NCBI RefSeq assembly: GCF_900104745.1
Contig: NZ_LT629732.1
Coordinates: forward strand, 5,815,981-5,879,980
Direction: 5' to 3'
From: Actinopolymorpha singaporensis
GTDB taxonomy: Bacteria > Actinomycetota > Actinomycetes > Propionibacteriales > Actinopolymorphaceae
Length of the DNA: 64,000 nucleotides
The position numbers and the translations under genes were made by a program. This document shows, one piece after another, positions 36,855-46,784 of this stretch. The first letter of the stretch is position 1. Every line of letters begins with the position of its first letter. The notes beneath the pieces are model-generated. The model was not told where the DNA came from. It did no database searches and saw only the letters and a list, made by a program, of their open reading frames with translations.

Positions 36855-38216
36855 TCACCTTACGGCGGCGTCCGCGAGGGGCCGACGGTCGGGCTCGGGG
36901 GTGACCTGCCGACCGGTCGCGTACGCCACCGCGAGCAGGGCCAGCCCGAGCGCAGGGCCGAGCACGCTGAGCGCCTGCTGCCAGGGTGCGTAGGAGAGTT
37001 CGACGTCGCTGCCCCACGGCAGGACGTACTTGAAGATCGCCGCCGCCACCCACACCACGAACACCGCGCCCGTCCAGCGCAGCGACCGCGGCAGGTGCGA
37101 GCCGACCAGCACCGTCGCGCCGAGCGGCACCACCCAGACGTAGTGGTGGGTCCACGACAGGGGGGACGCGAGCAGGGTGGCCAGACCGCAGAGCGAGACC
37201 GCCAACATCTGCTCTCGGCGCCGCCACCACACCGCCGCGACGTAGGCACCGGCGATGCCCGCCGCCGCGCCCAGCGCGAGCCCGGCGTAGTGCTGCCAGC
37301 CGCCGTAGCCGAAGAGCCGGACGACGACGCCCAGCATCGACTGGTTCATCAGGAAGTGCGCGGGGCCGGTGCGGGTGTCGCCGGACAGCAGCAGCTTCGC
37401 GAACCCGATCGTCTCCCGTGGCATCACCACGGCGGTGGCGACGGTGATCACCACGGCGGTGACGACGACCGTGCGCGCCTCCCGCCAGCGCCGCGCGAAC
37501 AGCAGCATCACCACGAACAACGCGGGCGTGACCTTGATCGCCGCCGAGATGCCGGTGAGGACGCCGGTGGGCAGCGACCGGCCGCCGTCGGTGTGCGAAC
37601 GCCGCCGGAGCCGCGGCATCCATCGGCGGCCGGGCACCAGGTCGGCGACCACCAGCGCCATCAGGAACACGTTGATCTGGCCGAAGCTGACCGTGGCGCG
37701 CACCGGCTCCACGACCAGCGCGCAGGCGGTGGCGAGCAGCGACAGCGTCCAGCCGCGCAGGCCGGCCCGGTGCAGGACGAACAGCAGCGCGAGGCCGTTG
37801 AGGACCGTCCAGACCAGCTGCAGGAGCGTCTGCGGCACGAACACCAGCGGGACGCTGAGCAGCGCCGCCACCGGCGGATAGATGAACGCGAGCGCGGTGT
37901 CCGGCGTCCGCGCGGTGAGGATGTCCCCGCCGCCGAGCAGGACGTGGCCGGTGTAGACGTACACGTCCAGGTCGACGGTGTTCGGCTGCCAGGGCCAGAA
38001 CTCGCCGTACGACTGGGCGAACGGCAGTATCGCGAGCAGCGCCACGATCGGCAGCGCGATCCGGGCGGCGAGACCCACGACGCCCGCCGCGCCCCGGCGG
38101 GACGCCCCGGCGGTCGCGGTCGTCTCGGTGGTCGCGGTCGTCTCGGTGGTCGCGGTCGTCTCGGCGGCCCCGGTGGTCTCGTCGCTACTGCCCGTGCTGT
38201 TCGTGCTGGTCCGCAC
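36855..38216 (-). CDS. Polytopic membrane mannosyltransferase (GT87/DUF2029-like)
   Basis: 453 aa from GTG 38216 with AGGAG 4 nt upstream. After an N-terminal Thr/Ala/Glu repeat (TTATTETTATTETTA) come about ten hydrophobic helices. Motifs: DLDVYVYTGHVLLGGGDILTARTPDTALAFIYPPVAALLSVPLVFVP (catalytic Asp and YPP of the family), SFGQINVFLMALVVADL, GISAAIKVTPALFVVMLL and SWTHHYVWVVPLGA. These fit polyprenyl-phosphomannose-dependent alpha-mannosyltransferases that build cell-envelope glycans. The acceptor is unknown. Confidence 0.88.
   Translation of the reverse strand: MRTSTNSTGSSDETTGAAETTATTETTATTETTATAGASRRGAAGVVGLAARIALPIVALLAILPFAQSYGEFWPWQPNTVDLDVYVYTGHVLLGGGDILTARTPDTALAFIYPPVAALLSVPLVFVPQTLLQLVWTVLNGLALLFVLHRAGLRGWTLSLLATACALVVEPVRATVSFGQINVFLMALVVADLVPGRRWMPRLRRRSHTDGGRSLPTGVLTGISAAIKVTPALFVVMLLFARRWREARTVVVTAVVITVATAVVMPRETIGFAKLLLSGDTRTGPAHFLMNQSMLGVVVRLFGYGGWQHYAGLALGAAAGIAGAYVAAVWWRRREQMLAVSLCGLATLLASPLSWTHHYVWVVPLGATVLVGSHLPRSLRWTGAVFVVWVAAAIFKYVLPWGSDVELSYAPWQQALSVLGPALGLALLAVAYATGRQVTPEPDRRPLADAAVR
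38113..38166. repeat. 18-bp tandem repeat inside the mannosyltransferase gene
   Basis: Three copies of GTCGCGGTCGTCTCGGTG (third with one change), encoding the TTATTE-type cytoplasmic N-terminal repeat. Copy number may vary in-frame. Confidence 0.85.
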
Positions 38217-38260
38217 GTCGCTCCTGTCCGATGGTTCCGGGGCACCTTCATACCCCGTCG

Positions 38261-38284
38261 GGCCCGGCCGCGGAATCCCGGGCC
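38261..38284 (-). terminator. Hairpin after the 2-hydroxyacid dehydrogenase gene
   Basis: GGCCCGG pairs with CCGGGCC around a 10-nt loop between this gene's stop and the mannosyltransferase start. Confidence 0.5.
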
Positions 38285-38299
38285 GTGGGTCCGCCAGGC

Positions 38300-39256
38300 T
38301 CAGTAGGCCCCCGCGACGGCGTTGACCAGCGGCTCCCCCGCGGCGTACCGGCGAAGCTGTGCGCTCACCAGCCGCCGCCCGCGCGGGACGAAGGCGGAGG
38401 TGTTGCCACCCACGTGCGGGCTGAGCAGCAGCCCGGGCGCGTCCCACAGCGGGTGTCCGGCCGGCAGCGGCTCGGGGTCGGTGACGTCCAGCGCCGCCCG
38501 CAGCCGGCCGGCGGTCAGCTCGGCCAGCAGGGCGTCGGTGTCGACCACCGGGCCGCGGGCGAGGTTGACCACCAGCGCCCCGTCCTTCAGCCGGGACAGG
38601 AACTTCGCGTCCACCAGGCCGTGCGTCTGCTCGGTCAGCGGAAGCAGCAGCACCACCACGTCGGCGGTGGGCAGGAGCTCGGGCAGCCGGTCCATGCCGG
38701 CCACGCCCTCCCCGGGAGTACGGCTGACCTTGACGACCGAGCACTCGAACGGCTCCAGCCGGCGTTCGAGCGCCCGGCCGATCGCGCCGTACCCCACCAC
38801 GAGCACCCGCTTGTCGGCCAGCGAGTCGCGCCGGCCGGCGGCCCAGCGGTGCTCGTCCTGGGCGCGCACGAAGTCGGGGAAGCCGCGCAGCGAGGCGATG
38901 ATCAGCCCGACGCCCAGCTCGGCGGTGCTGGCGTCGTGCACGCCGCGGGCGTTGCACAACGTGACGCCGGGGCCGACGAACGGGCGGACGTTCTCCACGC
39001 CGGCGGTGAGGGTCTGCACGACCTCCAGCCTCGGCATGTCGGCGATGATCTCGACGGTGTGCGGCGCTCCCATGTACGGGGGTACGTAGAACGCCACCTC
39101 GCCGATCGTGGCAGGCGGGTCGGACCGCCCGTCGTACACGTCGATCGCCAGGCCGGCGGGCAGGTCGTCGTACACCTCCGGCGGCTCCGGCAGCCACACC
39201 CGCCCCGCGGTCGCCGGCCCGCTCGTCTCGTCGGTTCCGCTCGCTGCTGCTCCCAC
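38300..39256 (-). CDS. D-isomer-specific 2-hydroxyacid dehydrogenase
   Basis: 318 aa from GTG 39256 (GAGGAGG upstream). VVQTLTAGVENVRPFVGPGVTLCNARGVHDASTAELGVGLIIASLRGFPDF, NAD site KRVLVVGYGAIGRALERRLEPF, VVLLLPLTEQTHGLVDAKFLSRLKDGALVVNLARGPVVDTDAL, and ALDVTDPEPLPAGHPLWDAPGLLLSPHVGGNT with catalytic Arg, Glu and His. Substrate not predictable. Its start overlaps the stop of the broken patatin gene by one base (TAGTG), so its translation may have depended on coupling with that gene. Confidence 0.9.
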   Translation of the reverse strand: MGAAASGTDETSGPATAGRVWLPEPPEVYDDLPAGLAIDVYDGRSDPPATIGEVAFYVPPYMGAPHTVEIIADMPRLEVVQTLTAGVENVRPFVGPGVTLCNARGVHDASTAELGVGLIIASLRGFPDFVRAQDEHRWAAGRRDSLADKRVLVVGYGAIGRALERRLEPFECSVVKVSRTPGEGVAGMDRLPELLPTADVVVLLLPLTEQTHGLVDAKFLSRLKDGALVVNLARGPVVDTDALLAELTAGRLRAALDVTDPEPLPAGHPLWDAPGLLLSPHVGGNTSAFVPRGRRLVSAQLRRYAAGEPLVNAVAGAY

Positions 39257-40404
39257 TACTGAGGTCCTCCTCGGCACTTCGTGACGTACTGGTCGAAGTC
39301 CCAGGTGCGCAGGAACTCCCGGGCCGCCTGCGACCCCTCGGCCAGCAGCGCGTCCTGTTGCTCCGTGGTGACGTCGAAGTCGACCGCGGACACCGCCGAG
39401 GAGTCCACGAACGTCGTCCGGATCAGGCTGCACGGCTGCTGGGCGAGCTCGAGGTTGTGCGCCTGCAGCAACGTCTCGACCAGCGCGGCGGTCAGCGCGA
39501 CCGGCCCGCGTACCGGGTGGGAGCGTGCCACAGGTCCGGGCTGGGTGGAAAGGCGTACGCCGAATGTCGGCCACCGGGGCGGCCTGCCGTCGGTGCGGTC
39601 GAAGATGGTGATCGGGAAGTTCCACAGCAGGCCGCCGTCGATCAGCGTGGCGTCGCCCGCTCCCGGTGTCCGGCCGGCGATCGCCGCCCTGGCCGCGTTC
39701 GCCCGCCCGGCGCGCAGCGTGTAGGGCTCGAAGAAGTACGGGATGGACGCGGAGGCCCGGACAGCGTCGGCGACCGGCTGCTCGTCGGGGTCCAGGCCGT
39801 ACTCCGGGTAGTCTCACGGCAGCCGGGCCGCGCGCTGCCGGGACACGTCACTGGCCAGCACGACCAGGCGGTAGCGGTGGCCGGGCGGCAGGTCGCTGCC
39901 GGGGTCCGGTGGCAGCCGCAGGTCGCCGAACGTCTTGACACCGAGGTCCCTCAGGACGCCGGCGATCCAGTCGTGGAGGTACTTCCCCTCGAACAGGCCG
40001 GACTCCACCGCAAGCGACATCCCGTCGACCAGGAGCCCGAGACCCACCCGGTCGGCGACCCCGCCGACGACGCCGCCGACGCGGCCCCGGTCGCGGAACT
40101 TCCGGTAGTCGAGGGTGCGGGCGATCTCCTCCAGCCGGTCCAGCGGTTCACCGGCCACCTGCAGCCCGGCGAGGACCGCGCCGACGAGGGCGCCGGCCGA
40201 CGTCCCGGCGATCCGCCGGAAGTCGTACCCACTCTTGGCGAACGTCCCGACCGCGCCGACCAGCCCGATCCCCTTGACGCCGCCGCCTTCCAGGACGAGG
40301 TCCGCCGGACGCGTGCCGGCGGCCTTCCCCGTCCGCTTCTCGGTCCGCTTCTCGGTCCGCCCGGCGCGGCCTTCCGCGCCCGGGTCCTTTCGCGTGGTGC
40401 TCAT
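39256..40404 (-). pseudogene. Patatin-like phospholipase interrupted by an in-frame TGA
   Basis: The frame from ATG 40404 encodes the patatin N-terminus: LVLEGGGVKGIGLVGAVGTFAKSGYDFRRIAGTSAGALVGAVLAG (oxyanion Gly-rich loop and GTSAG Ser nucleophile), through LVVLASDVSRQRAARLP, then TGA at 39816-39814. The same frame continues without shift as DYPEYGLDPDEQPVADAVRASASIPYFFEP, LIDGGLLWNFPITIFDRTDG (catalytic Asp in DGG) and a normal C-terminus to TAG at 39256. Family members have Trp (TGG) at the stop, so a single G-to-A change explains it. The truncated product lacks the catalytic Asp. Total length 382 codons. It could also be a sequencing error or read-through. Confidence 0.85.
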
Positions 40405-40513
40405 ACCTGAAGGTAATCCGATCCATGACCGTGGGCGACTGGTTCGTGGCCCTGCGCGACACCACCAGGTGGCGCGGTGGGTCGCCGTGCCGGTCGCCGT
40501 GCAGACTGGGCCC

Positions 40514-41740
40514 ATGCGTCGCGTCAGGGTACTTCCCGTCCGGCCGGCCGACGGGGCCGTCACCAGGGGCGCCAAGCCGCTCACCAGGGGCGCCAGGGCT
40601 GCCGCCAGGGCCGTCACCGTGGCCGTCGCGGGTGCGCTGGTCGCCGGCTCCGTCGGCTGTACGCCCACGTCCGGGCCGGGTGAGAAGAACTCCCACCGGT
40701 CGCCGGCGGGCGCCGGCTCGAACGGGGACGCCGCGCACCGGCCGCGGGTGGCCGGCACCGTCGCCACCGGGCTGGCCGCGCCGTGGGGGCTCGCGTTCCT
40801 GCCCGACCGAAGCGCGCTGGTCGCCGAACGCGACACCGGCCGGGTACGCCGGATCCCCGGCGCCTCCAGTGCCGGCGCCGGCACTGGAGGCGAGAGCGGC
40901 CGGCCCGTCGAGGTGGACCGGGTGCCGGGCGTGCAGTCCGGCGGCGAGGGCGGGCTGCTCGGGCTCGCGGTGGCCCCGTCGTTCGAGAAGCAGCCGTACG
41001 TCTACGCGTACCTCACCACCGCGAGGGACAACCGGGTCGTGCGGATGCGGTACACCGGCGGGCGGCTCGGCGCCCCCGAGGTGCTCCTGGCCGGCATCCC
41101 GTCGGCCGGGGTGCACAACGGCGGGCGGATGGTGTTCGGACCGGACGGCATGCTGTACGTCGGGACCGGCGACGCCAGCGACGGCGACAACGCGCAGGAC
41201 CGGCGCTCCCTGGGCGGCAAGATCCTCCGGCTGACCCCGGACGGCAGGCCTGCGCCCGGCAACCCGTTCGAGAACTCCCCGGTGTGGAGCTACGGGCACC
41301 GCAACGTCCAGGGGCTCGCGTTCGACCCCGGCGGCCGGCTGTGGGCCAGCGAGTTCGGCCAGAACACCTGGGATGAGCTGAACCTCATCCGCAGGGGCGG
41401 CAACTACGGCTGGCCGCAGGCGGAGGGCGTCGCGCAGGACCGCAGGTCGCTGGACCCGGTGGCGCAGTGGCCGACCAGTGACGCCTCGCCGTCCGGCCTC
41501 GCCTACGCCGACGGCGCGCTGTGGATGGCCGGTCTGCGCGGACGCCGCCTGTGGCGCATCCCGGTGCGGGACGGCCACCGGGCCGGCGAGCCGCAGGCGT
41601 ACCTCACCGGCACCTACGGCCGGCTGCGCACCGTCGCGGTCGCGCCGGACGGCAGCCTGTGGCTGAGCACCAGCAACACCGACGGACGGGGAGCACCCAA
41701 GCCCGGCGACGACCGGATCCTGCGACTGAGGCTTCCATGA
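40514..41740 (+). CDS. Soluble PQQ-type glucose/sorbosone dehydrogenase-like lipoprotein, copy 1
   Basis: 408 aa. N-terminal lipoprotein signal ending VAGSVGC, then a six-bladed beta-propeller: VATGLAAPWGLAFLPDRSALVAERDTGRVRRI, GVQSGGEGGLLGLAVAPSFEKQPYVYAYLTTARDNRVVRMRY, GVHNGGRMVFGPDGMLYVGTGDA, SLGGKILRLTPDG, WSYGHRNVQGLAFDPGGRLWASEFGQNTWDELNLI and GGNYGWP. These are the GSDH/Hhip-type motifs with the catalytic His (HNGG) and Ca/PQQ residues. It probably oxidises sugars outside the membrane. It overlaps copy 2 by ATGA. An extra loop near residue 120 is encoded by a 32-bp palindrome. Confidence 0.9.
   Translation: MRRVRVLPVRPADGAVTRGAKPLTRGARAAARAVTVAVAGALVAGSVGCTPTSGPGEKNSHRSPAGAGSNGDAAHRPRVAGTVATGLAAPWGLAFLPDRSALVAERDTGRVRRIPGASSAGAGTGGESGRPVEVDRVPGVQSGGEGGLLGLAVAPSFEKQPYVYAYLTTARDNRVVRMRYTGGRLGAPEVLLAGIPSAGVHNGGRMVFGPDGMLYVGTGDASDGDNAQDRRSLGGKILRLTPDGRPAPGNPFENSPVWSYGHRNVQGLAFDPGGRLWASEFGQNTWDELNLIRRGGNYGWPQAEGVAQDRRSLDPVAQWPTSDASPSGLAYADGALWMAGLRGRRLWRIPVRDGHRAGEPQAYLTGTYGRLRTVAVAPDGSLWLSTSNTDGRGAPKPGDDRILRLRLP
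40861..40892. repeat. 32-bp perfect palindrome inside dehydrogenase copy 1
   Basis: CGCCTCCAGTGCCGGC is followed directly by its exact reverse complement. It encodes the GASSAGAGTGG loop, which the adjacent paralogue lacks. Confidence 0.9.
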
Positions 41741-43035
41741 CCAGCTCCCGAACCCCGTACCCGGCGCTCCGTGCGGTCCTGGTGATCGTCGCGCTGTGCA
41801 CGGCCACCGCCTGCGGGCTGACCGGCTCAGGCTCCGGTGACACCGACGGTGCCGGCGGACCGGACCGGAGGGCCACACCGACCAGGAGCGCCTCGCCGAC
41901 TCCCGGCACGCCGACGCCGAGCACGACCACGGCCACGCCGTCGGCCACCACCACGTCGCCGACGCCGTCCGCCCGGGCCACCCCGCCCTCTCTTACCCGG
42001 CGGGCCACACCACGGCCGACCGCTTCCCGCAGGCCCGCCGCACGCCCGGCCGGCCCCGCCCGTCCCGTCGTCGCCGGCACCATCGCGAAGGGGCTCACCA
42101 CACCGTGGGACCTCGCCTTCCTGCCCGACGGGTCCGCCCTGCTGTCCGAACGCGACACCGCGCGAGTGGACCGGGTGACCCCGGGAGGGAAGGTCGGCAC
42201 CGTCGGGCGGGTACCCGGCGTGGTGCACGAGGGCGAGGGCGGGCTGCTCGGCCTGGCGCTGTCGCCGCACTACTCCCGGGACCATCTGCTGTACGCGTAC
42301 ATCACCACCCGTACCGACAACCGGGTCGTACGCATGACCTACGACGGCACCGGGCTCGGCCCACCGGAGGCGGTCTTCACCGGGATCCCGCGCGGGCCGC
42401 AGCACCACAACGGCGGGCGGCTGCGGTTCGGTCCGGACGGCTACCTCTACGTACCCACCGGCGACGGTGAACAGCGCGCCCGGGCCCAGAACCGCTCCTC
42501 CCTCGGCGGCAAGATCCTCCGCATCACCGCGAACGGGAAACCCGCGCCGGGCAACCCGTTCGGCACCGCGGTCTGGACCTACGGCCACCGCAACGTCGAG
42601 GGCCTGGTCTTCGACCCGCAGGGCCGGTTGTGGGCGAGTGAGTTCGGCGACAAGGCGGCGGACGAGCTCAACCGGATCCGGGCCGGCGGCAACTACGGCT
42701 GGCCGGTGCTGGAGGGGCGCGGCGGCGCGAGACGCGGGTACGTCGACCCGCTGGCGCAGTGGCCCACCGACGACGCGTCACCGTCCGGGCTCACCTACGC
42801 CGACGGGTCGATGTGGCTGGCGTCGCTGCGCGGTGAACGCCTGTGGCGGGTGCCGGTCGCCGGAGGCCGCGTGACGGGAGCGTCGAAGGCGTTCCTCGTC
42901 GGTACGTACGGACGGCTCCGGCACGTCGCCCGGGCACCGGACGGGTCGTTGTGGCTGCTCACGAACAACACCGACGGGCGGGTCTCCCCGCGACCGGGCG
43001 ACGACCGGATCCTCCGGCTGCGGTTGACGAGGTAG
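41737..43035 (+). CDS. Soluble PQQ-type glucose/sorbosone dehydrogenase-like lipoprotein, copy 2
   Basis: 432 aa. Signal ALRAVLVIVALCTATAC with lipobox ATAC, then an 80-residue Thr/Ser/Pro-rich linker (likely glycosylated or wall-spanning), then the same propeller as copy 1: GLTTPWDLAFLPDGSALLSERDTARVDRV, GVVHEGEGGLLGLALSPHYSRDHLLYAYITTRTDNRVVRM, QHHNGGRLRFGPDGYLYVPTGDGEQ, SLGGKILRITANGKPAPGNPF, WTYGHRNVEGLVFDPQGRLWASEFGDKAADELNRI. The two genes are a tandem duplication with translational coupling. Ends 35 bp from convergent gatB. Confidence 0.9.
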   Translation: MTSSRTPYPALRAVLVIVALCTATACGLTGSGSGDTDGAGGPDRRATPTRSASPTPGTPTPSTTTATPSATTTSPTPSARATPPSLTRRATPRPTASRRPAARPAGPARPVVAGTIAKGLTTPWDLAFLPDGSALLSERDTARVDRVTPGGKVGTVGRVPGVVHEGEGGLLGLALSPHYSRDHLLYAYITTRTDNRVVRMTYDGTGLGPPEAVFTGIPRGPQHHNGGRLRFGPDGYLYVPTGDGEQRARAQNRSSLGGKILRITANGKPAPGNPFGTAVWTYGHRNVEGLVFDPQGRLWASEFGDKAADELNRIRAGGNYGWPVLEGRGGARRGYVDPLAQWPTDDASPSGLTYADGSMWLASLRGERLWRVPVAGGRVTGASKAFLVGTYGRLRHVARAPDGSLWLLTNNTDGRVSPRPGDDRILRLRLTR

Positions 43036-43069
43036 CCCGCGTCAACCGCACCTTGCACCAAGCCTCCGA

Positions 43070-44569
43070 TCACTGCCCGAGGCGCTGCAGGATCAGCTCA
43101 CGAACGCGGCCCGCGTCGGCCTGTCCGCGCATCTCCTTCATCACCGCGCCGATCAGTGCGCCGGCCGCGGCCACCTTCCCGCCACGGATCTTCTCCGCGA
43201 CGTCGGGGTTGGCCTCGATCGCCCGGTCGACCGCGGCGCCGAGCGCCGAGTCGTCGCTGACGACCGCGAGCCCACGCTTGTCGACGACCTCCTCCGGGGT
43301 GCCCTCGCCGGCGAGCACGCCGTCGATGACCTCCCGTGCCAACTTGTCGTTGACAGTGCCGGCATCGACCAGGGCCTGCACGCCGGCGACCTGGGCGGGC
43401 GTGATCGGCAGCGCCTCCAGCTCGACCTCGGTGTCCTTGGCCCGGCGGGCGAGCTCACCCAGCCACCACTTGCGGGCCGCCGCCGGCGTGGTTCCGGCCT
43501 CCACGGTCGCCTCGACCAGGTGCAGCGCGCCCGCGCCGAGGATGTCGCGGAACTCCATCTCGGTGAAGCCCCACGCCTCGAACAGCCGGCGCCGGTGCTG
43601 ACTCGGCGGCTCCGGCAGGGACCCGCGCAGCTCCTCGACCCACTCCTTCGACGGGGCGATCGGCACCAGGTCGGGCTCGGGGAAGTAGCGGTAGTCCTCC
43701 GCCTCCTCCTTGGACCGGCCGGACGTGGTGACGCCGGTGTCCTCGTGCCAGTGCCGGGTCTCCTGGGTGACCTTGCCGCCGCCGGCGAGGATTGCGGCCT
43801 GCCGGCAGATCTCGTACGTCAGGGCACGTTCGACCGACCGCAGCGAGTTGACGTTCTTGGTCTCGGTACGCAGGCCGTACGCAGTCTCGCCCTGCCGGCG
43901 CAGGGAGACGTTGGCGTCGCAACGTAGCGACCCCTGCTCCATCCGGACGTCGGACACGCCGAGCGCCCGCAGCAGGTCCCGCAACTGCGCGACGTAGGCC
44001 CGGGCCACCTGTGGTGCCAGCCGGCCGGCGCCCTCGATCGGCTTGGTGACGATCTCGATCAGGGGAATGCCGGCGCGGTTGTAGTCGACGATGGAGTAGT
44101 CGGCGCCGTGGATGCGGCCGCTGACCCCGACGTGGGAGGACTTGCCGGTGTCCTCCTCCATGTGGGCGCGCTCGATCTCCACCCGGAAGATCTGTCCCTC
44201 GACCTCCACCTCGACGACACCGTTGGTGGCGATCGGCTCGTCGTACTGGCTGGTCTGGAAGTCCTTCGGCATGTCCGGGTAGAAGTAGTTCTTCCGCGCG
44301 AACCGGCACCAGGGCGCGATGTCGCAGCCCAGGGCCAGCCCGATCCGGATCGCCGACTCGACCGCGCGGCCGTTCACCACCGGCAGCGAGCCCGGCAGGC
44401 CGAGGCAGACCGGGCACACCTGGGTGTTGGGGGGCGCGCCGAACTCCGTCGGGCACCCGCAGAACATCTTGGTGGCGGTGTTCAGCTCGACGTGCACCTC
44501 CAGACCCATCACCGGGTCGAAGAGCTCCAGAGCCTCGTCGTAGGACATCAGGTCGGTGGTGACGGTCAT
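43070..44569 (-). CDS. gatB: Asp/Glu-tRNA amidotransferase subunit B
   Basis: 499 aa. [46 protein letters not shown] (zinc cysteines), [78 protein letters not shown] and a C-terminal YqeY-like tRNA-binding domain ([34 protein letters not shown]). It is the kinase/tRNA-binding subunit that converts Glu-tRNA(Gln) (and Asp-tRNA(Asn)) to the amide. Last gene of gatC-gatA-gatB. Confidence 0.97.
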   Translation of the reverse strand: MTVTTDLMSYDEALELFDPVMGLEVHVELNTATKMFCGCPTEFGAPPNTQVCPVCLGLPGSLPVVNGRAVESAIRIGLALGCDIAPWCRFARKNYFYPDMPKDFQTSQYDEPIATNGVVEVEVEGQIFRVEIERAHMEEDTGKSSHVGVSGRIHGADYSIVDYNRAGIPLIEIVTKPIEGAGRLAPQVARAYVAQLRDLLRALGVSDVRMEQGSLRCDANVSLRRQGETAYGLRTETKNVNSLRSVERALTYEICRQAAILAGGGKVTQETRHWHEDTGVTTSGRSKEEAEDYRYFPEPDLVPIAPSKEWVEELRGSLPEPPSQHRRRLFEAWGFTEMEFRDILGAGALHLVEATVEAGTTPAAARKWWLGELARRAKDTEVELEALPITPAQVAGVQALVDAGTVNDKLAREVIDGVLAGEGTPEEVVDKRGLAVVSDDSALGAAVDRAIEANPDVAEKIRGGKVAAAGALIGAVMKEMRGQADAGRVRELILQRLGQ

Positions 44570-44633
44570 GATGCGTCGTTCTCCTCGCCTGCCGGCGCTG
44601 CTTGCATGACTGGCGTTGCTTGCGTGGCGGGTC

Positions 44634-46133
44634 TCACAGCTCCGGCACCTCCGCCAGCAGCGGGTGACCCCAGCGACGCTCGAACTCCTGCTCCACGGCG
44701 GCGCCCACGCGGTAGAGCCGGTCGTCGGCCATCGCCGGCGCCATCACGTGCAGCCCCACCGGCAGCCCGTCGTCGGGCGAACGGCCGGCCGGGAAGGACG
44801 CGGCGGCGTTGCCGGCCAGGTTGGCCGGGATGGTGCACAGGTCGGCGGCGTACATCGCCAGCGGGTCGTCCACCCGCTCGCCGATGCGGAACGCTGTGGT
44901 GGGCGTGGTCGGCGACACCAGCACGTCGACCTGCTCGTACGCCCGCTCGAAGTCGCGGGTGATGAGCGTGCGGACCTTCTGTGCCTGGCCGTAGTAGGCC
45001 TCGTAGTAGCCGCTGGACAGGGCGTACGTGCCGATCATGATGCGTCGCTTGACCTCGGCACCGAATCCGGCCTCGCGGGTCAGCGCCATCACCTCCTCGG
45101 CGCTGTGCCGGCCGTCGTCCCCGGCGCGCAGGCCGTAGCGCATGCCGTCGAAGCGGGCGAGGTTGCTGGACGCCTCGCTCGGTGCGATGAGGTAGTAGGC
45201 GGCCAGCCCGTAGGTGAAGTGCGGGCAGGAGACCTCCACCACCTCAGCGCCCAGGTCGGAGAGCAGGTCGACCGCCTCGCGGAAGCGCTGCTCCACCCCG
45301 GGCTGGAAGCCGGCGCCGCCGAGCTCCTTCACCACGCCGATCCGCAGGCCGCGCACGTCGGGGTTGCGGGCGGCGTCCACCACCGGCGGAACGGGCCTGT
45401 CGATCGAGGTGGAGTCCAGCTGGTCATGGCCGGCGATCACGCTGTGCAGCAGGGCGGCGTCGAGCACCGTGCGGGCACACGGGCCGGCCTGGTCCAGGCT
45501 GGAGGAGAAGGCCACCAGGCCGTAGCGGGACACCCCGCCGTAGGTGGGCTTCACCCCGACCGTGCCGGTCACCGAGCCCGGCTGGCGGATCGAGCCGCCG
45601 GTGTCGGTGCCGATCGCCAGCGGCGCCTCGAACGCGGCCAGCGAGGCCGACGAGCCGCCGCCGGAGCCGCCGGGGATCCGGTCGGTGTCCCACGGGTTGC
45701 GGGTCGGCCCGAAGGCGGAGTTCTCCGTGGAGGAGCCCATCGCGAACTCGTCCATGTTGGTCTTGCCCAGGACGACGACGCCGGCGTCGCGCAGCCGGCG
45801 GACGACGGTCGAGTCGTACGGCGGCCGCCAGCCCTCGAGGATCCGCGAGCCGCACGTGGTGGGCACGCCCTTCATGGTGAGGACGTCCTTGAGGGCGAGC
45901 GGGACACCGGCCAGCGGGCCGAGCGTGCCGCCGGCCGCACGCCGGTCGTCCACCTGACGGGCGGCGGCCAGCGCGCCCTCGGTGTCGAGGTGGAGGAACG
46001 CGTGGATCCGGTCGTCGACCTTGCCGATCCGGTCCAGGTGGGCCTGGGCGACCTCCACCGCGGAGGCCTCGCCGGTGCTGATCAGCTCGGCGAGGCGGGC
46101 GGCGGTGAGCCTGGTCAGGTCGCTGTCGCTCAT
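44634..46133 (-). CDS. gatA: Asp/Glu-tRNA amidotransferase subunit A
   Basis: 499 aa amidase-signature protein, the glutaminase of GatCAB. Catalytic Lys in [24 protein letters not shown], the Gly/Ser loop [31 protein letters not shown] (Ser-cisSer-Lys triad), [27 protein letters not shown], and [18 protein letters not shown]. Its ATG overlaps the gatC TGA by one base (TGATG). gatB follows after 64 bp. Confidence 0.97.
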   Translation of the reverse strand: MSDSDLTRLTAARLAELISTGEASAVEVAQAHLDRIGKVDDRIHAFLHLDTEGALAAARQVDDRRAAGGTLGPLAGVPLALKDVLTMKGVPTTCGSRILEGWRPPYDSTVVRRLRDAGVVVLGKTNMDEFAMGSSTENSAFGPTRNPWDTDRIPGGSGGGSSASLAAFEAPLAIGTDTGGSIRQPGSVTGTVGVKPTYGGVSRYGLVAFSSSLDQAGPCARTVLDAALLHSVIAGHDQLDSTSIDRPVPPVVDAARNPDVRGLRIGVVKELGGAGFQPGVEQRFREAVDLLSDLGAEVVEVSCPHFTYGLAAYYLIAPSEASSNLARFDGMRYGLRAGDDGRHSAEEVMALTREAGFGAEVKRRIMIGTYALSSGYYEAYYGQAQKVRTLITRDFERAYEQVDVLVSPTTPTTAFRIGERVDDPLAMYAADLCTIPANLAGNAAASFPAGRSPDDGLPVGLHVMAPAMADDRLYRVGAAVEQEFERRWGHPLLAEVPEL

Positions 46134-46450
46134 CAGGCCTCCTCACCGAGAATGCGGGGAACGCGGAAACGGCTCTCCTCGACCGCGGGCTCACCGTCGA
46201 CGACGGGAGCGCCGGACAGCGCCTCCTCGGCGGTCAGCCCCGGGCGCAGCTCGTCGGCGCGGAAGACGTTGGTGAGCGGCACCGGGTGGGAGGTGGGCGG
46301 AATGTCCTGGGCGGCCACCTCGCCGACCTGGGCGACCGACTCGAGGATGACGCCCAGCTGGCCGGCGTAGTGGTCGAGTTCGTCGTCGGTCAGGTCGATC
46401 CGAGCGAGGCGCGCTAGGTGCGCGACCTCCTCGCGGGTGATCGCAGGCAC
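46133..46450 (-). CDS. gatC: Asp/Glu-tRNA amidotransferase subunit C
   Basis: 105 aa. [75 protein letters not shown], and the final [19 protein letters not shown] are diagnostic. GatC stabilises the GatA-GatB complex. GTG 46450 follows AAGGAA. First gene of the gatCAB operon. Confidence 0.95.
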   Translation of the reverse strand: MPAITREEVAHLARLARIDLTDDELDHYAGQLGVILESVAQVGEVAAQDIPPTSHPVPLTNVFRADELRPGLTAEEALSGAPVVDGEPAVEESRFRVPRILGEEA

Positions 46451-46784
46451 TGGAGTGCTTCCTTTACCTCGTTCGTGGAGCACCCCGGCGGATCGCGGAG
46501 CGCTTCTGGCTGATGTGGGGTGTTGCCGGCGGCCGGCGACGGCCGTAGGGCAATCCTAGGAGCCTACGCGGAGGCGCCCGCGACCGCCGCGAGCAGAAGA
46601 ACCGCCGCGTCCGGACCCCGGCGCGATCCCGATCCGATCCCGATCCGATCCCGACCCGATCCCGACCCGATCTCGACAAGATCATGGTCAGGCCGGAGGG
46701 ATGGTCCCGGCTTGGCCGGGTCTGGTCGCGTGAGGTCGATCGGTAACGTCCGCGCAACCGCGCGAAGGCGCCGATCGCGCCACA
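46451..46784. other. Intergenic region gatC / ACT-protein gene
   Basis: 334 bp between divergent genes. Apart from the 11-bp tandem repeat at 46625-46677, no gene or clear promoter pair was recognised. Confidence 0.5.
46625..46677. repeat. 11-bp tandem repeat upstream of gatC
   Basis: Four copies of GATCCCGATCC or GATCCCGACCC plus a partial fifth (GATCTCGAC). Confidence 0.85.

Noticed and set aside
33635-36904. A 1,089-codon open frame on the + strand
   Set aside because: It is antisense to ilvB, the PPOX protein and ilvD, all of which have complete family motifs on the minus strand.
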